NCBI RefSeq assembly: GCF_963678635.1
Contig: NC_087064.1
Coordinates: 40,637,165 to 40,701,164, forward strand
Source: Symsagittifera roscoffensis
Taxonomy: Eukaryota; Xenacoelomorpha; Acoela; Convolutidae
Direction of reading: 5' to 3'
DNA length: 64,000 nt
In this document: positions 53,612 to 64,000 of the stretch, one piece after another
Layout of the letters: each line of letters begins with the position of its first letter
Position numbering within the stretch: the stretch's first letter is position 1
The notes under the pieces: model-generated
Told to the model about the DNA's origin: nothing
Seen by the model: the letters and a program-made list of their open reading frames with translations, nothing else
Databases searched by the model: none
Made by a program: the position numbers and the translations under genes

Positions 53612-54633
53612 GTTCTTGTTAGAGGCGTTTATATCAAACTAGATCGTTATGATCAATACGTATCCGCTTCTTGTCCCTGTACTGTAGGGTTGTTTGAGTG
53701 TTTAAGCACGTTAGGGCTCAATTGTACTGAATTTTGGAAGAGTAAAGTGGTTTGAAATTTGAGTAGAAGACCAATCCAGCTTTGCAATTAGCAGCAGGAA
53801 GATGCAGAAAGATAACAACGATCGACTGGTGGGTATCATTAAATAGTGTCTCTTACGTATAATCTGATTGTTACTAGTTTTTATACTACCCTTAATTTTA
53901 TTCCTACAACGTTTTATAGTAGGCTCAAGTAGAACAATAACAGACCAGCTTTTAATATCAAAGTTTTGATATTTTCATCCACGCGCAAGACGCGATTTTG
54001 AGATACTCATATTTCTTGAAACGGAAAAAGCGCTTAACTAGTGAGTTACATGTAATTTTTTTATTATAACTAGAGAAAACGGTCGACTGGAGTCTGGATA
54101 TGGTTAGGACATATTAGTTGTCGAGATCCATTTTTTCGCAATGTTTGGGAAAACGGAACGCCGTAGAACAAGAAACTTTTTTGAAAACTTTGATTTAGTG
54201 CGATAAAAATTGTTGTTCAGATAACATACACTAGTGAGTCGACATGTTTTATAAACCTTTTACCGGTAACCTTCCTGGTACTACTGAAATTGGACTTATC
54301 GATTATGATTTAGTGGATTCCTCTATCGGAAGGGGCCAAATTCATTGACTTTTGCAAATCTTTTTGGCTGATGTTTTTGATGGAGATCTTTTGCCTTAAA
54401 CTAGATAAGTGTAGGCCTTTTGATCTCTGATCAAAAAATTTTAGGTAAAACGGTCAATTATTGCGTTAAGCGGAATGAAAACCTTTAAAAATTTTTGAGT
54501 TTGTACGGAAGACGTTTCGTTTTATAACTTGAGAACTACGGACCAAATGAGCTTGAACATGAGAGAATCGTTTTTTGGATGACTTTAGCAAAGAAAATTT
54601 TTTGACGGTTTTCGACCTTCCCGGCTAAATTTT
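53612..54633. other. No gene seen
   Basis: Mixed-composition sequence with only short ORFs; no repeats recognised. Confidence 0.5.
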
Positions 54634-54879
54634 TTGGGAAAGCAACTAAACCCATACCAAAGGGTAGCAACAGTTCAAAAAGGCCCCCTTACCCCAATTT
54701 TGACGATAAAGAAGGGTTACATAACCTTGAAATCAGCCAGCAAGTCAGAAATAAGCTTGAAAATAGACCCTTCTCAGTTGAGCGAAATTGAATCCCTCTC
54801 AATTGAACTCAATAAGGGAGGATGCCATTTTTGCCGACTCGGGAGGGTCCCTAACCGCCAATGCGGGTTGGGTATTTGA
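54634..54879 (+). CDS. Hypothetical small ORF with a Cys-rich end
   Basis: About 81 codons with no ATG at the first codon. It reads as ordinary protein (KGPLTPILTIKKGYITLKSA, SQLSEIESLSIELN) and ends GCHFCRLGRVPNRQCG. Possibly a fragment of a retroelement in the same GC-richer block. No family recognised. Confidence 0.25.
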   Translation: MGKQLNPYQRVATVQKGPLTPILTIKKGYITLKSASKSEISLKIDPSQLSEIESLSIELNKGGCHFCRLGRVPNRQCGLGI

Positions 54880-56429
54880 ATTTACAAGCATAATCAGAGG
54901 AACCCTAATGCGTCACGAGAAGAGAAAACAAAAAATTTAGTGAAACTTAGCTGGATATACATTAGGATGGTAGAAAAAATAAGCAAACCGAGAACGAAAC
55001 CAAACAAGTGACTGCACTGGTGACTTGCCTTTAGATAAAACAAAAAGATGATAAAATTAGACTGATACCTATCGAAAACCGGAGATTCGAGATTCCAGGT
55101 CAAATCGATACTTGAAACACGTTTTTGAATCAATCAGGGTTGGAATCCGAAACTGATTTTATTCAGAGGAGTGGTTGCCCATAGAGTTTTAGTAGGTCTA
55201 ACTCGGGCAATCCGGGGGCAGATAGGTTTTACAAAACCTAGTTGGTGCTATAGTCGCCCACTTGAGAGAAAGATAACTGCCCTCAAGTTTCGCCTGTTTA
55301 GTGCTGCTTTAAACCGGGAAACCTCTTTCTTTAGACACCAGTTCAATTATCAAATTGCGGCATAACGATTGCAACGCACAAATTTTAAGTTTTTTTTTGT
55401 TCTTTGTTCTTTAAATCTTGAAATTTCTCCGTTTTTTGACTTGATAGTGAGTACACCATCATTTAGATACCTTGACATCATCCGACTGTGCAAGCGTTTT
55501 ATCTGACCCATAAGTAATTGCTGTGCTTAAATATGCAGATACGTTGTACTGTCATAACCTTATCAAAAGTCTCTGAAAAAAAATCTAAACGTGGACAGTC
55601 CACGCTTTGGATCTTTTCACGAAATTGTTAGTTAGGCAACCTTGTTCACTATTTTTCCCAGAGTATAATCCTAACGACATAACACACTCAAACGCACACA
55701 CACACCCACACACAATCTTCACAAAACATATACTTGAATGCTATTACTTATGTAAATATACTCCTATGTCAGTCCGAAAAGAGTACATGTATTAGCCTGT
55801 ACAGCTTCCGGGGATGAAGTTATCCTCTGTTTGGTTCGGACACACAAAGCGAGTGTACTTTTACTCCTCTCTCCACCAAGAAGTATCTTAGCCTTGTCAG
55901 GGACAAGAACAAATCTTCCGGGTCTACGTGTTGCTTCTTCTTCGCCCCCGTCATCAAAAAGCATAAATCCTTTTAAAAAGCATAAAAACTTTCAAGAAGC
56001 AGAAATACGAAGCCAAGAGTGGTAAAGCTGGTCATCCCCTATTCCTGGTCTTCGCTTCAACCAAAAATTCTATGCTTCTGTACTCTCTCCTGAAGCCGGC
56101 TGCTAGTGCTGATCTAAGGCTCATGTCCGCGGTGATAGGTATCGCCTATGTCCTGTCCGTGAGTATTAAGTCGCTAGCGGTGAAAATTATGCTGTTTGAG
56201 TATTCATTTGAGAAGTTTAAATAGGACTCAACTACTGTCCCTATATCTAGTTTTTCTAAAGATTTTCGTCTGTTTCTGCCCCTTAATCACCTGTTTTTTT
56301 CGCAGTTTTTAATTTCTTGTTAACAATTGATCACTAATGGTAAGTCCTACCCGCAGTTTTGGTCAAAAATATCCATCGACGCCCGCGTTGATCGTATACC
56401 TTATATTGAGATAAAGTTGGACGCATGAA
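54880..56429. other. No gene recognised
   Basis: Contains the short frame 55171-55365 (LTRAIRGQIGFTKPSWCYSR) and a CA-rich tract near 55696-55716 but nothing that can be assigned. GC content is visibly higher than in the first 50 kb. Confidence 0.45.
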
Positions 56430-57130
56430 TGTACAATGGCCCTTCCTGGGCTGCCCAGAAAGGATCATTTTTATCATCCTTGATGTATTTCAGGTTCTCG
56501 CGGTCTACGTCACGAATCGTGACACTGGTTTCCTTGCGTTCTCACACCGTTTCGTTTAACTACTCCATGACGCGCAGGTTCGTAAATTCATGCTCATATG
56601 ACTGCTGCTACTCGTCGTCAAAGTCCTCTGCTGGTTTTGACAGATCGTCGAGTCACGCATTGTCTTGATCATCGACAATGTCTTCTTCCTGTGACGCGTT
56701 ATTTCTTCTAGACCCATTAGATCTTCTGCTATCTTCTTTAGGCTTATCGTTTCCCTTATAAAGACGTCCCCGTAAAGATTAGGCTTCTTTGTGTGTTTTT
56801 TCTGTCTTTTTGTCGTACCTCATCATAAAGAGAAATTGGTTGATCTGGTTCTGGTTCTATGATCTTGAGGACCTCCCTCTTCCCGGGGTCTTCCAATCTT
56901 CTTTTGGATGAGGGAAGTTTCCTCAACTGCCTCAATTGTTTCATTAAGATTAATGTCCAGTGGCCAATTTGTTCCTTCTTCCATTACTTGATTCCTATCA
57001 ATAATTTCCCTGTTGACCTTCTCATTGACTTCGCAAGCAGGGTCAATCATTAAAAATAATCACCTTCATCCGTGTCTTCGGGTATACACCAGTCCCTGTG
57101 GATGAGTTATGAGGATTTGCGCAGCTTTGC
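56430..57130 (-). pseudogene. pol: C-terminal tail of a Ty3-type pol (second family), minus strand
   Basis: Read leftward from 57130: DWCIPEDTDEGDYF, two stops, DPACEVNEKVNREIIDRNQV, then an acidic stretch, a frame change, PEPDQPISLYDEVRQKDR and YGDVFIRETISLKKIAEDLM. Acidic, disordered tails of this kind follow the integrase in some Ty3-like polyproteins. It lies head-to-head with the integrase fragment at 57.5 kb, so the two pieces are not collinear. Confidence 0.4.
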
Positions 57131-57539
57131 GCAGCTAATCCTCTAAAAATGTGCCTCTTTATATATTTCCGTAATCATAAGCTTCGTTATCATACACGCG
57201 AGTGAACGAGTCTTTGAAAACGCATCAGAAGACTTGGAGATGATAGCAATGGCAAACGAAACAATCGATGAGCCTGTAACCACAGAAAGGAGCATTCAAG
57301 ATTGACCTGGAGCCGTTTGAACAGAAGACAAAGTCATTGGCAAGTATTTGGTGGGTAAAGATGGAAGAGGACGCACATCGGCCCGATGACGCACATCTTA
57401 GGGTCATAAAGAGATACATGAAGTTGTGGTACATACTCTCGGCTTAATACGAGAGCAAAGGAACAACCGTATGACGAGTAGCTTGAAAAGGTGGATCGAA
57501 AACGGGGCACCAGATAAGGGAGATCTGGAGGAGGACAGT

Positions 57540-58420
57540 TATCGGACTTATTAGATTCAGACAATATTACAAGCAGACAATATTAGTGACAATATTACAT
57601 ACAGAATGATGGACTGTTATATCTGAATCAAGATGAGATGGTTTCCTCAAACAGAGAGAAGGGTACAAGGTTCTGATCAAGTATAACGCGATAGTGTTGC
57701 CGCAACTCTATCAAACGGAGCTAGTAATCAGGTCACATGATCAGATGGGGAATCAGGGGATTGATCAAATATACCAGATGATCTTACAACGCTTTGAGTG
57801 GCCTGGAAAGAAAATGACATGTAAAATGCGGGTTAAGGCATGTCTATCAAACCAAGAGGTGTAAAATCCCAGAAATTTAACGTTTCCGTTGCAGTCAGTC
57901 GAGTCGAGTTTTTTTGAAGTGATGCAGATTATTCATCAGGATTTAAGAATGACAGATAGTGGTTACAACCAGATCCTAGTAAAGATCCATCCCTTCCCAA
58001 AGTACATTGAGCATGTGCCCTGGATAACGACCTCAGGTGAAGAGACTTGCGGCTATCTAATTAAAACTTCGATATCTAGACATGGATCCCGATGAAGTTC
58101 CAGTTGGACAATGGAACTGCTTTTTAGGTGAATATGGCTTTTGAGCTCATAAAGCTCATAAGACGTTCTCAAGTACCTCCGATCCTTTCTACAACGTACC
58201 AAACATAGTCGAATGGCTTAAAAGAGAGAAGAAATGCGACTCTGGTGTCGATGTTGAGTGTGTAATGTTCCCGATACTTAACTGATTGGGATAGATATTT
58301 GCAACAGGTAGGGAGAGCTCACAACAACACGCAGCACTCTACTACATGAAATAGTCAGCATATGGTGCTGAAAGGGCTTGAAGTGATTTGGCACACGAGC
58401 TTGGATTGGGTACTGCGAGA
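57540..58420 (+). pseudogene. pol: Integrase fragment of a second Ty3-type element
   Basis: In one frame, NDGLLYLNQDEM leads to IKYNAIVLPQLYQTELVIRS and H-D-Q-M-G-N-Q-G with RFEWPGKKM and C-x-x-N (CLSNQEV), a zinc-binding region with its last Cys altered. After a stop come IIHQDLRMTDSGYNQILVKI and, past a frameshift, FQLDNGTAF (second catalytic Asp), and IVEWLKREKK (Glu region). A typical AHNNTQHSTT follows near 58330. Stops at 57861, 58093 and 58124 inactivate it. Sequence and base composition differ from the element at 9-24 kb. Confidence 0.7.
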
Positions 58421-60539
58421 AAGTACTAGCCTGGAGAGATGCCTCTCCCAGCCAGCTCTAGGCCTGACTCGAGAAGAAGACATCAATCCAATCAGCAGAA
58501 AGTTAGTAGCAAGACTGCCTCGTCTAACTTGCAACTGAAAACTGCCGCGCCACCAAAGAGACGAGCTGGAACGATCGAGACATGTGGAAGAGACTATTCG
58601 AGATAGAGTGCTTAAGAAAGGAGTAAAAAGAACAGAGCGGTTGAATGCAGCAAAAGTGGAACGTTCATTACCTATAGGGAACGTTTACCATAGGCAACCG
58701 CCAGTGGAACTGCTGACACCTCGCAATTTGAGCCAGACAACGGAGGTGCAAGTATCGTCAGGATCCGGAAGACTAACTATCCCAGACCCCAGTTACAGCA
58801 TGAGTGATCTAGTGACAAGAGGACCCGGAGACAGCTGTTTGAAGTCGCTGATCGAATCGTGGCGAATTGGAGTGGTCCAGGTTACGTGATGGCTGCACCC
58901 TGTGGAACGATTGATGACACCGGCAGAGTACAACTATCTGCGGAAGTGGCAAGGATATCGGGAGCAAGAGCTGCTATGGCAGCGGTGTCAGGAAAAAGCC
59001 ATACCAGGCACATAACAAAGATGCCGATGAAGAACACGTACTGGATTCATAGAAGAATAGCCCGATAAAGAAGAGCTTCACAAGTGTTCCGGAAATCGAA
59101 ACTCGAGCATACTTCAACGGCTCAACTTGGAGTCTAGCTGTAATAATGCAACGATCAACTCTCAGCACCTCACATTTGGTATTGGGCGAGAGCATCGTGA
59201 GTGTACCTCGTAAGAAATCTCATCAATCACGACGGTGATGGCATTTGGATTTGCAACAGTTGTATTGAATGGTTGATGTGATGAACCCGGGAAGAATCGT
59301 AGATTTGACGATTATGATAGACACTAACATCTTGTCTAGGAGTTCAGAGTCCGAGGAGGGTCGATGGGAGCAAATGCTAGTGTGCATTTTTACTGCGGTT
59401 TGGCAGAAAATCCAATGCTCTGACCGTCTGCACAACACTCATGAATGCAAAGACCACGCTCCTGAGCGGAAACATAACGATAGACTTTTCAGGTGGAACA
59501 ATATTGTAAGCAATTTAGGGAGTAGCAATGCTGGTTGACTAATACTGATGGATTTAGAGCTTGAGTTGAGAGCTCTGGATCAACCCAGATTTACAATCGA
59601 TGGTATCCTTTTTGACAGCATTGAAGGGCACGCCAGTGTATGAACAGTGTTTTCCAGGAGCGATTAGAAGAGTTTGAGATCGAACTATTTGATACCGCAG
59701 TGTTCAGAGCTGAAGACACGACGAACGTGCCAGCTGTCTCCACCTTTGTGTCACCTAGTTAGGAGACGCGTCTAAAATCAGTCCCAGCCGTTCCACCTGC
59801 AACGGAGCAGAGGTCAGACATAATGGACCGATTGAGTGAAGCACCAGCAAGGAGAAACAATCATCCAAGACGAAGATTGAGCCAAAGGTGAAGCAGACAG
59901 AAACCACCGCTGGAACCTCTAGGTCGGAGTTGACATCTGTGCCCAGACAAGAGCGACAAGTTATATCTCCAAATAGTCAGCAAAGCTATCCGTGAGCGGA
60001 TTCGAATCAATTGATGGAAGGATTGGTTGATCACAGCGGAAATCAATTACACGTTGACAATCATCGCATTGAGATAAGCTGACCTCAGGGGACTGCCCTC
60101 GAATAAATTCTTGGATCCTGTCACCTACAGAGCGTTGCAAAACGCGCGAAAACATCCCGGCGAGCAAACTAGAGCAGAGAAACCAGGAAAACTTTTAACG
60201 AAACGAGCACTCGCCGGATAACAATTAAAGATGTTCAAACAGGTACGACCATATCCCGCCCACGTGAAAGAAAGGGCTTACCCAAAATTAGTGGAACGAT
60301 TAATAGAGGATGATGTAGACCGATAGGGCAACTTGAAATTCAAGATTGACGTAATCCTTTTTGCCGCCTATGACAAAGCTCAAATGATGAAAGCAAAATT
60401 TATGGTGATAGCAAGCTCTGAAAAAACACTCCAAAGTCACTATCTTGGCCGTACGTGATATTGTTGGCAAGAACTGATCTGGAGCTCCGCGACAAACAGA
60501 GATGAACCCGATAACGACAGTTTTTGCTGGTATTAATAA
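58421..60539 (+). pseudogene. Decayed retroelement sequence, not resolved
   Basis: Several plus-strand frames read like protein: VERSLPIGNVYHRQPPVELL (58584-58889), GYVMAAPCGTIDDTGRVQLS, MVDVMNPGRIVDLTIMIDTN (59269-59538) and RPYPAHVKERAYPKLVERLI (near 60245). No motif identifies a particular domain. The pieces continue the composition of the integrase fragment and probably belong to the same or a nested element. Confidence 0.35.
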
Positions 60540-60815
60540 TCACTTGCACAGTAGAGAGTCAACTAATGCTGAAATTGTTGTATGGACACCTCTTGAAGAT
60601 ATCCTGTAATCATCTATGGTTGAAATAGTTGAGGTATCAAAAGAATGAGGATTCCAAAAGTTAACACCTAAGCCAGTGATCGTTCTATCTCCGGGATATG
60701 CGCATATCCCGGATGGATTGAAAATTGTGTAGAAGATGATTGGAATTCTCTCTGAGAGAAAATACGATGTAACCCCACCTGCTCCGATTTGGGAATCGGA
60801 ACTAAAAAACTTGAG

Positions 60816-60917
60816 ACCACTCCGCTCGGAACAGCCAGCAAAATGGTCGGACATTCGTTTTCGATTTCTATTGCTCTTACTGGCATATGTCAATGAACAA
60901 AAATTGCATTTGAACAT
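60816..60917 (-). pseudogene. BED-like zinc-finger fragment (hAT-type?)
   Basis: Minus strand from ATG 60917: MFKCNFCSLTYASKSNRNRK then RMSDHFAGC, that is C-x2-C-x17-H-x3-C. This spacing and the N-R-x-R-K-R-M-x-x-H-x-x-x-C segment resemble the BED/hAT N-terminal finger. The frame stays open beyond (60540-61109), but the C-terminal part looks like a shadow of plus-strand sequence (TPKPVIVLSPGYAHIPDG). No transposase catalytic domain is present. Confidence 0.35.
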
Positions 60918-61974
60918 TTTTTGAAAATTTTCAAGCAATTGATTATAAAAACTAGAGCCAAGTGATCTGAAAATACAATCAGATACAAACAACAAAAAGT
61001 GGGAAAACATAACTTTCCGCCTTAATGTAAATGCTGCATCTTTATTAGTTGACATAGCTTGAATATTGAAAGGTATTCTTGCAATTTTACTAAAGTTGAG
61101 AAAACTCAAATAAAATGACTGGATGAGAGTTACATGGTCACGGAAATGATTTCGAAGTCATTCATTTAGTTTTCAGTTTCAAATTCCAAAATGTAGGTCA
61201 AGAAGCACGAAACAGTTCGAAATTACAAATCTAAACTGAGCATGTTTTAATAGTGTACTGAGCATGTGTTTTTACATGTTATGTCAACACAAGCAATTAC
61301 ATTGCTTGAACACCAGTTTTTATGTTTGGAAACGTCTTAATAGTAATTGTTGTTTTTTATCCGTTTTTTCTAACGCTACACCTTACACTATTTCAGTTAC
61401 TGAATATTATGGAAAATTTTAAAGAGTCTGGGCTCAAAGAAAATGAGCGACTAAAAGTCATAACTTACAAAAAGTCATCAAATATATATTTTTTTAGCAA
61501 AATTGGGTTGTTTGTTTTAAGTAGGAGTAAGGGTTTTAGTGATTTTCTCCCAAACTATTGAGAACCCTTATCATTTTAAAAAAAGCCAATTTACGAGAAA
61601 ATACGTGAAGATTCTATTGAAAAGTCTTTGCTATAGAGGTTCAACACATCCCATTTACTTGACTAAAAGAGAACTATAAGAAGTGCTGAACTTCAAGACT
61701 ATTAGAAGTGATGATCTCAACAACTTTTTTCTTCAAAAACTATTGCAAAATACTGCCATGAACGATTTCATAAAAATGACCTTCCCGTGATTAGAAAATC
61801 CGGCAACAAAAAAGCAAGTCAATTTTGAAAACTTTCAGAAGAGAGTAGCAAACTCAGGAAATAAAGTAAATTGAAATGAGTTGGGAAAGTTCGACAAAAG
61901 ATCAAAATGGGGTTGGTCTTTTGAACTTTAAAACGTTAAGTAACTCTTCTGTAATTTTCCCATCAATTTACTAA
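60918..61974. other. No gene recognised
   Basis: The plus frame 61322-61561 (79 codons) contains an Ile/Phe/Leu-rich start and MENFKESGLKENERLKVITY but no recognised domain. Confidence 0.45.
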
Positions 61975-62280
61975 CTGAGAGCAGGTAAGTTAGATTGCAC
62001 TGCAACGTAATCTATGCATATCTAACTTGATCTCAAAAAAATAGCTGGTTTAAAATACTTTCTTGTTCAAAATACAGTCTTTAAACATTGAGTCCCATGA
62101 CGCCCATCAAAAAATTTTTTCAGTTGCACATGCTGACAATACTAAGGCAATTGACTTGATTGCAATCAAAAATAATTGCGATATGAAATACATTTGTGTT
62201 CACGTTAACATAGAAACAGCGCTTTCTTTTGCAAACCAATACAATCAAATAAAACCATTTCCTACTATTCAACTTTGAAA
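61975..62280 (+). repeat. Direct repeat, left copy
   Basis: From CTGAGAGC onward the sequence matches 63786 to the window end with few differences; the offset is 1811 bp. It includes the frame 62063-62278 (SHDAHQKIFSVAHADNTKAI), also present in the right copy, of unknown nature. Because the right copy is cut by the window, the true length is at least 215 bp. Confidence 0.85.
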
Positions 62281-63258
62281 TCAAGTTACCTAAAACTTCA
62301 CTCATTACAGTGAACGAAACGATTCAAATACCACAGCAACTGCAGATAAAGAATTTGGCGATTGCTATTCAAATAATTAGGAAATCTATGAGAAATCAAT
62401 GCGTGCTGCATTGAAAACATAAGATCAAACTATTACCTATGTCTTCTTTAACCTCTTTAAAAAAAAACATAAAAAGTGCTAAATTTGAAAGTGTACAAAA
62501 ACTTTCCTGAACCAGCGAGGAAGTTTCAAAATTATTAAAGTCGGGAAAATCAATCCTAACGCAAACCGATTAATTATCTGATACTGTTGAATACGAAGGC
62601 AACCCGCAGTTCAACTGTAAACGTGCCAGGACATCTCAATTTTCCTCAAATACAAACAATTTCAAGCGTGACTAGAATTAAAGTTTTATCACAAAACGGC
62701 AGAGGATATGCTTGGAGTTGTGTTACCTGATTGTTTTAAAAACTTCAAACAAATTTCAAATTTGTTATTTCTGAAAAAATTCTGACTTCTGATCTTTTTT
62801 AATTTCAAAAATTATGCTTTAGGAAGCCACGTCAAATCTGAGTATTGCCTTTTTTCAGTTGACAAACAGAAAAATCCAATAACCATATATTGATCCAAGT
62901 AAAATCAGTGCAACAATTAAACCAAATTTTTATTCTAAAAAGTGTTCGTTGTATTTTCACTAGCTTCAAATACTTAATTTTCCTGCTTAAGATGCCTAAG
63001 AAACGTTATTTTTTGACAAGCTTTAACTAATGCTCAGTTTTTCATCACATTTTTGTGCAGCCAATCTTGATTTGTTAAATTTCACTGCAATCATGAAAGG
63101 TTTACCCAAAACATTGCTTACTGCAACATCATCTAACAAGGAAACTTCTACAAATCAAAACGCCTGCAAAAAAAACTCATTCTGCTGAGGCACAGAAACA
63201 TCTTGATAATGCAGTTACACTTACTACATCATCGACGTCGAACAAATCCACACTAATT
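62281..63258. other. No gene recognised between the direct repeats
   Basis: Fragments with coding character on the plus strand (for example PGHLNFPQIQTISSVTRIKV near 62630) but none assignable. Confidence 0.4.
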
Positions 63259-63480
63259 TTGGCCACAATTTCAATAAAACACACAGAAAGCAGACGTGCT
63301 CAAAAAGAAGAGATGAATACAGAAACAATGAGAAGATTTGTAAGATTATTTAATAAACCTCATTCTGCCGCTTTTTGTAAAATGATGGATATTTTGTCAA
63401 CTGGATATGGAAAACTTGATGTAGATAAGGAATTTTTGTTTGTGAAATTTATTGTTTTGAGAAAATTTTTTTTTAAGTGA
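63259..63480 (+). CDS. Hypothetical ORF between the direct repeats
   Basis: Seventy-three codons beginning M-A-T-I-S-I in the track frame. Upstream the same frame stays open from about 63150 with a Ser/Thr-rich stretch (HLDNAVTLTTSSTSNKS). The body reads ESRRAQKEEMNTETMRRFVR and FNKPHSAAFCKMMDILSTGY, a plausible helical protein. A GTTTGTGAAATTTATT tract follows. No family recognised. Confidence 0.3.
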   Translation: MATISIKHTESRRAQKEEMNTETMRRFVRLFNKPHSAAFCKMMDILSTGYGKLDVDKEFLFVKFIVLRKFFFK

Positions 63481-63785
63481 TACCTCTCATTTTACCTTTT
63501 ATATCATGCTAATTTGAAGACATAATTTCAACTTGAGTTTGAAATCTACTTTTAAAGTTTTCTACGATTTAAAAACTCAGTGTCCAGATAAATTAGTCAG
63601 AATTCAGTATTTTCAGCCTTTTGTTTGTAATTGGATGCTGATATCAGATTTTGTTTTGAAAAACAGAGCATATGGTGATTTCGTTTGAAAGGAAAAAAAA
63701 TTGCTCAAAAACACTTGAAACAATTCAATTTTTCAAAAATACGTGCTATTTTGCGTGACGCAGCAGGATAGCACGTAATGGAATG
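63481..63785. other. No gene seen
   Basis: AT-rich spacer leading to the right direct-repeat copy. Contains GATGCTGATATCAG near 63635 and no ORF of note. Confidence 0.5.
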
Positions 63786-64000
63786 CTGAGAGCGTGTAAG
63801 TTAGGTTGCACTCCAACGTAATCTATGCATATTTAACTTGATCTCGAAAAAATAGCTGGTTTAAAATACTTTCTTGTGCAAAATACAGTCTTTAAACATT
63901 GATTCCCATGACGCCCATCAAAAAAATTTTTCAGTTGCACATGCTGACAATACTAAGGCAATTGACTTGATTGCAATCAAAAATAAATGCGATATGAAAT
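63786..64000 (+). repeat. Direct repeat, right copy (cut by window end)
   Basis: Matches 61975-62190 with about ten substitutions by eye, up to the last base of the window. The pair could be LTRs of a 1.8-kb element or units of a tandem array. Confidence 0.85.

Noticed and set aside
1-64000. CRISPR arrays, bacterial operons or ribosome-binding sites
   Set aside because: No short regularly spaced identical repeats with unique spacers and no prokaryotic gene layout. All evidence points to eukaryotic nuclear DNA, and many apparent ORF starts are not ATG.

Overview
The window looks like repeat-rich nuclear DNA from an AT-rich invertebrate animal. The evidence is a eukaryotic tRNA-Arg gene, GT-AG introns, CCAAT, CRE and CArG promoter motifs, and several classes of metazoan transposable element: Ty3-type LTR elements with an env-like third gene, a LINE, an hAT-type MITE and Polinton/adintovirus-like family B DNA polymerases. 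The sequence alone does not name the species. No ordinary single-copy host protein gene was recognised.

Layout. 1-1800: remnant of a Gag-like retroelement gene, ending in a 200-base assembly gap. 2001-9187: short repeats, namely a 172-bp tandem array, an inverted-repeat element, a tRNA-Arg, an hAT-type MITE with clear target-site duplications, a decayed LINE on the minus strand and two interleaved repeat families. 9188-24001: one long plus-strand Ty3-like element with gag, protease, RT, RNase H, integrase and an env-like gene in order, heavily broken. 21046-30864: an old tandem duplication of a block made of env, an LTR-like segment and an antisense DNA polymerase gene. 29079-33465: the longer polymerase copy on the minus strand, with a predicted 9-base first exon.

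33466-44430 is the least explained part. It is a cluster of small ORFs in two successive tandem duplications (about 2.1 kb twice, then about 2.7 kb twice). It lies between two divergent genes with similar zinc-finger N-termini. Its gene starts are preceded by regular arrays of transcription-factor-like sites: eight CRE or near-CRE palindromes alternating at 37 and 23 bp, five-fold CTGATTGG (inverted CCAAT) arrays, and triple CArG-like boxes every 18 bp. I infer a virus-like (adintovirus or Polinton-related) or selfish gene cluster with its own promoters. I cannot name most of its products.

44430-64000: an AT-rich gene-poor stretch; a third env and LTR-like copy in reverse orientation (46950-52450); a GC-richer block with opposed pieces of a different Ty3-type pol (56.4-58.4 kb); a BED-like zinc-finger fragment; and a long direct repeat cut by the window end. 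Almost all recognised transposon genes carry stops, frameshifts or lost catalytic residues, so most of the window is fossil. The best-preserved ORFs are in the 33.9-44.4 kb cluster.
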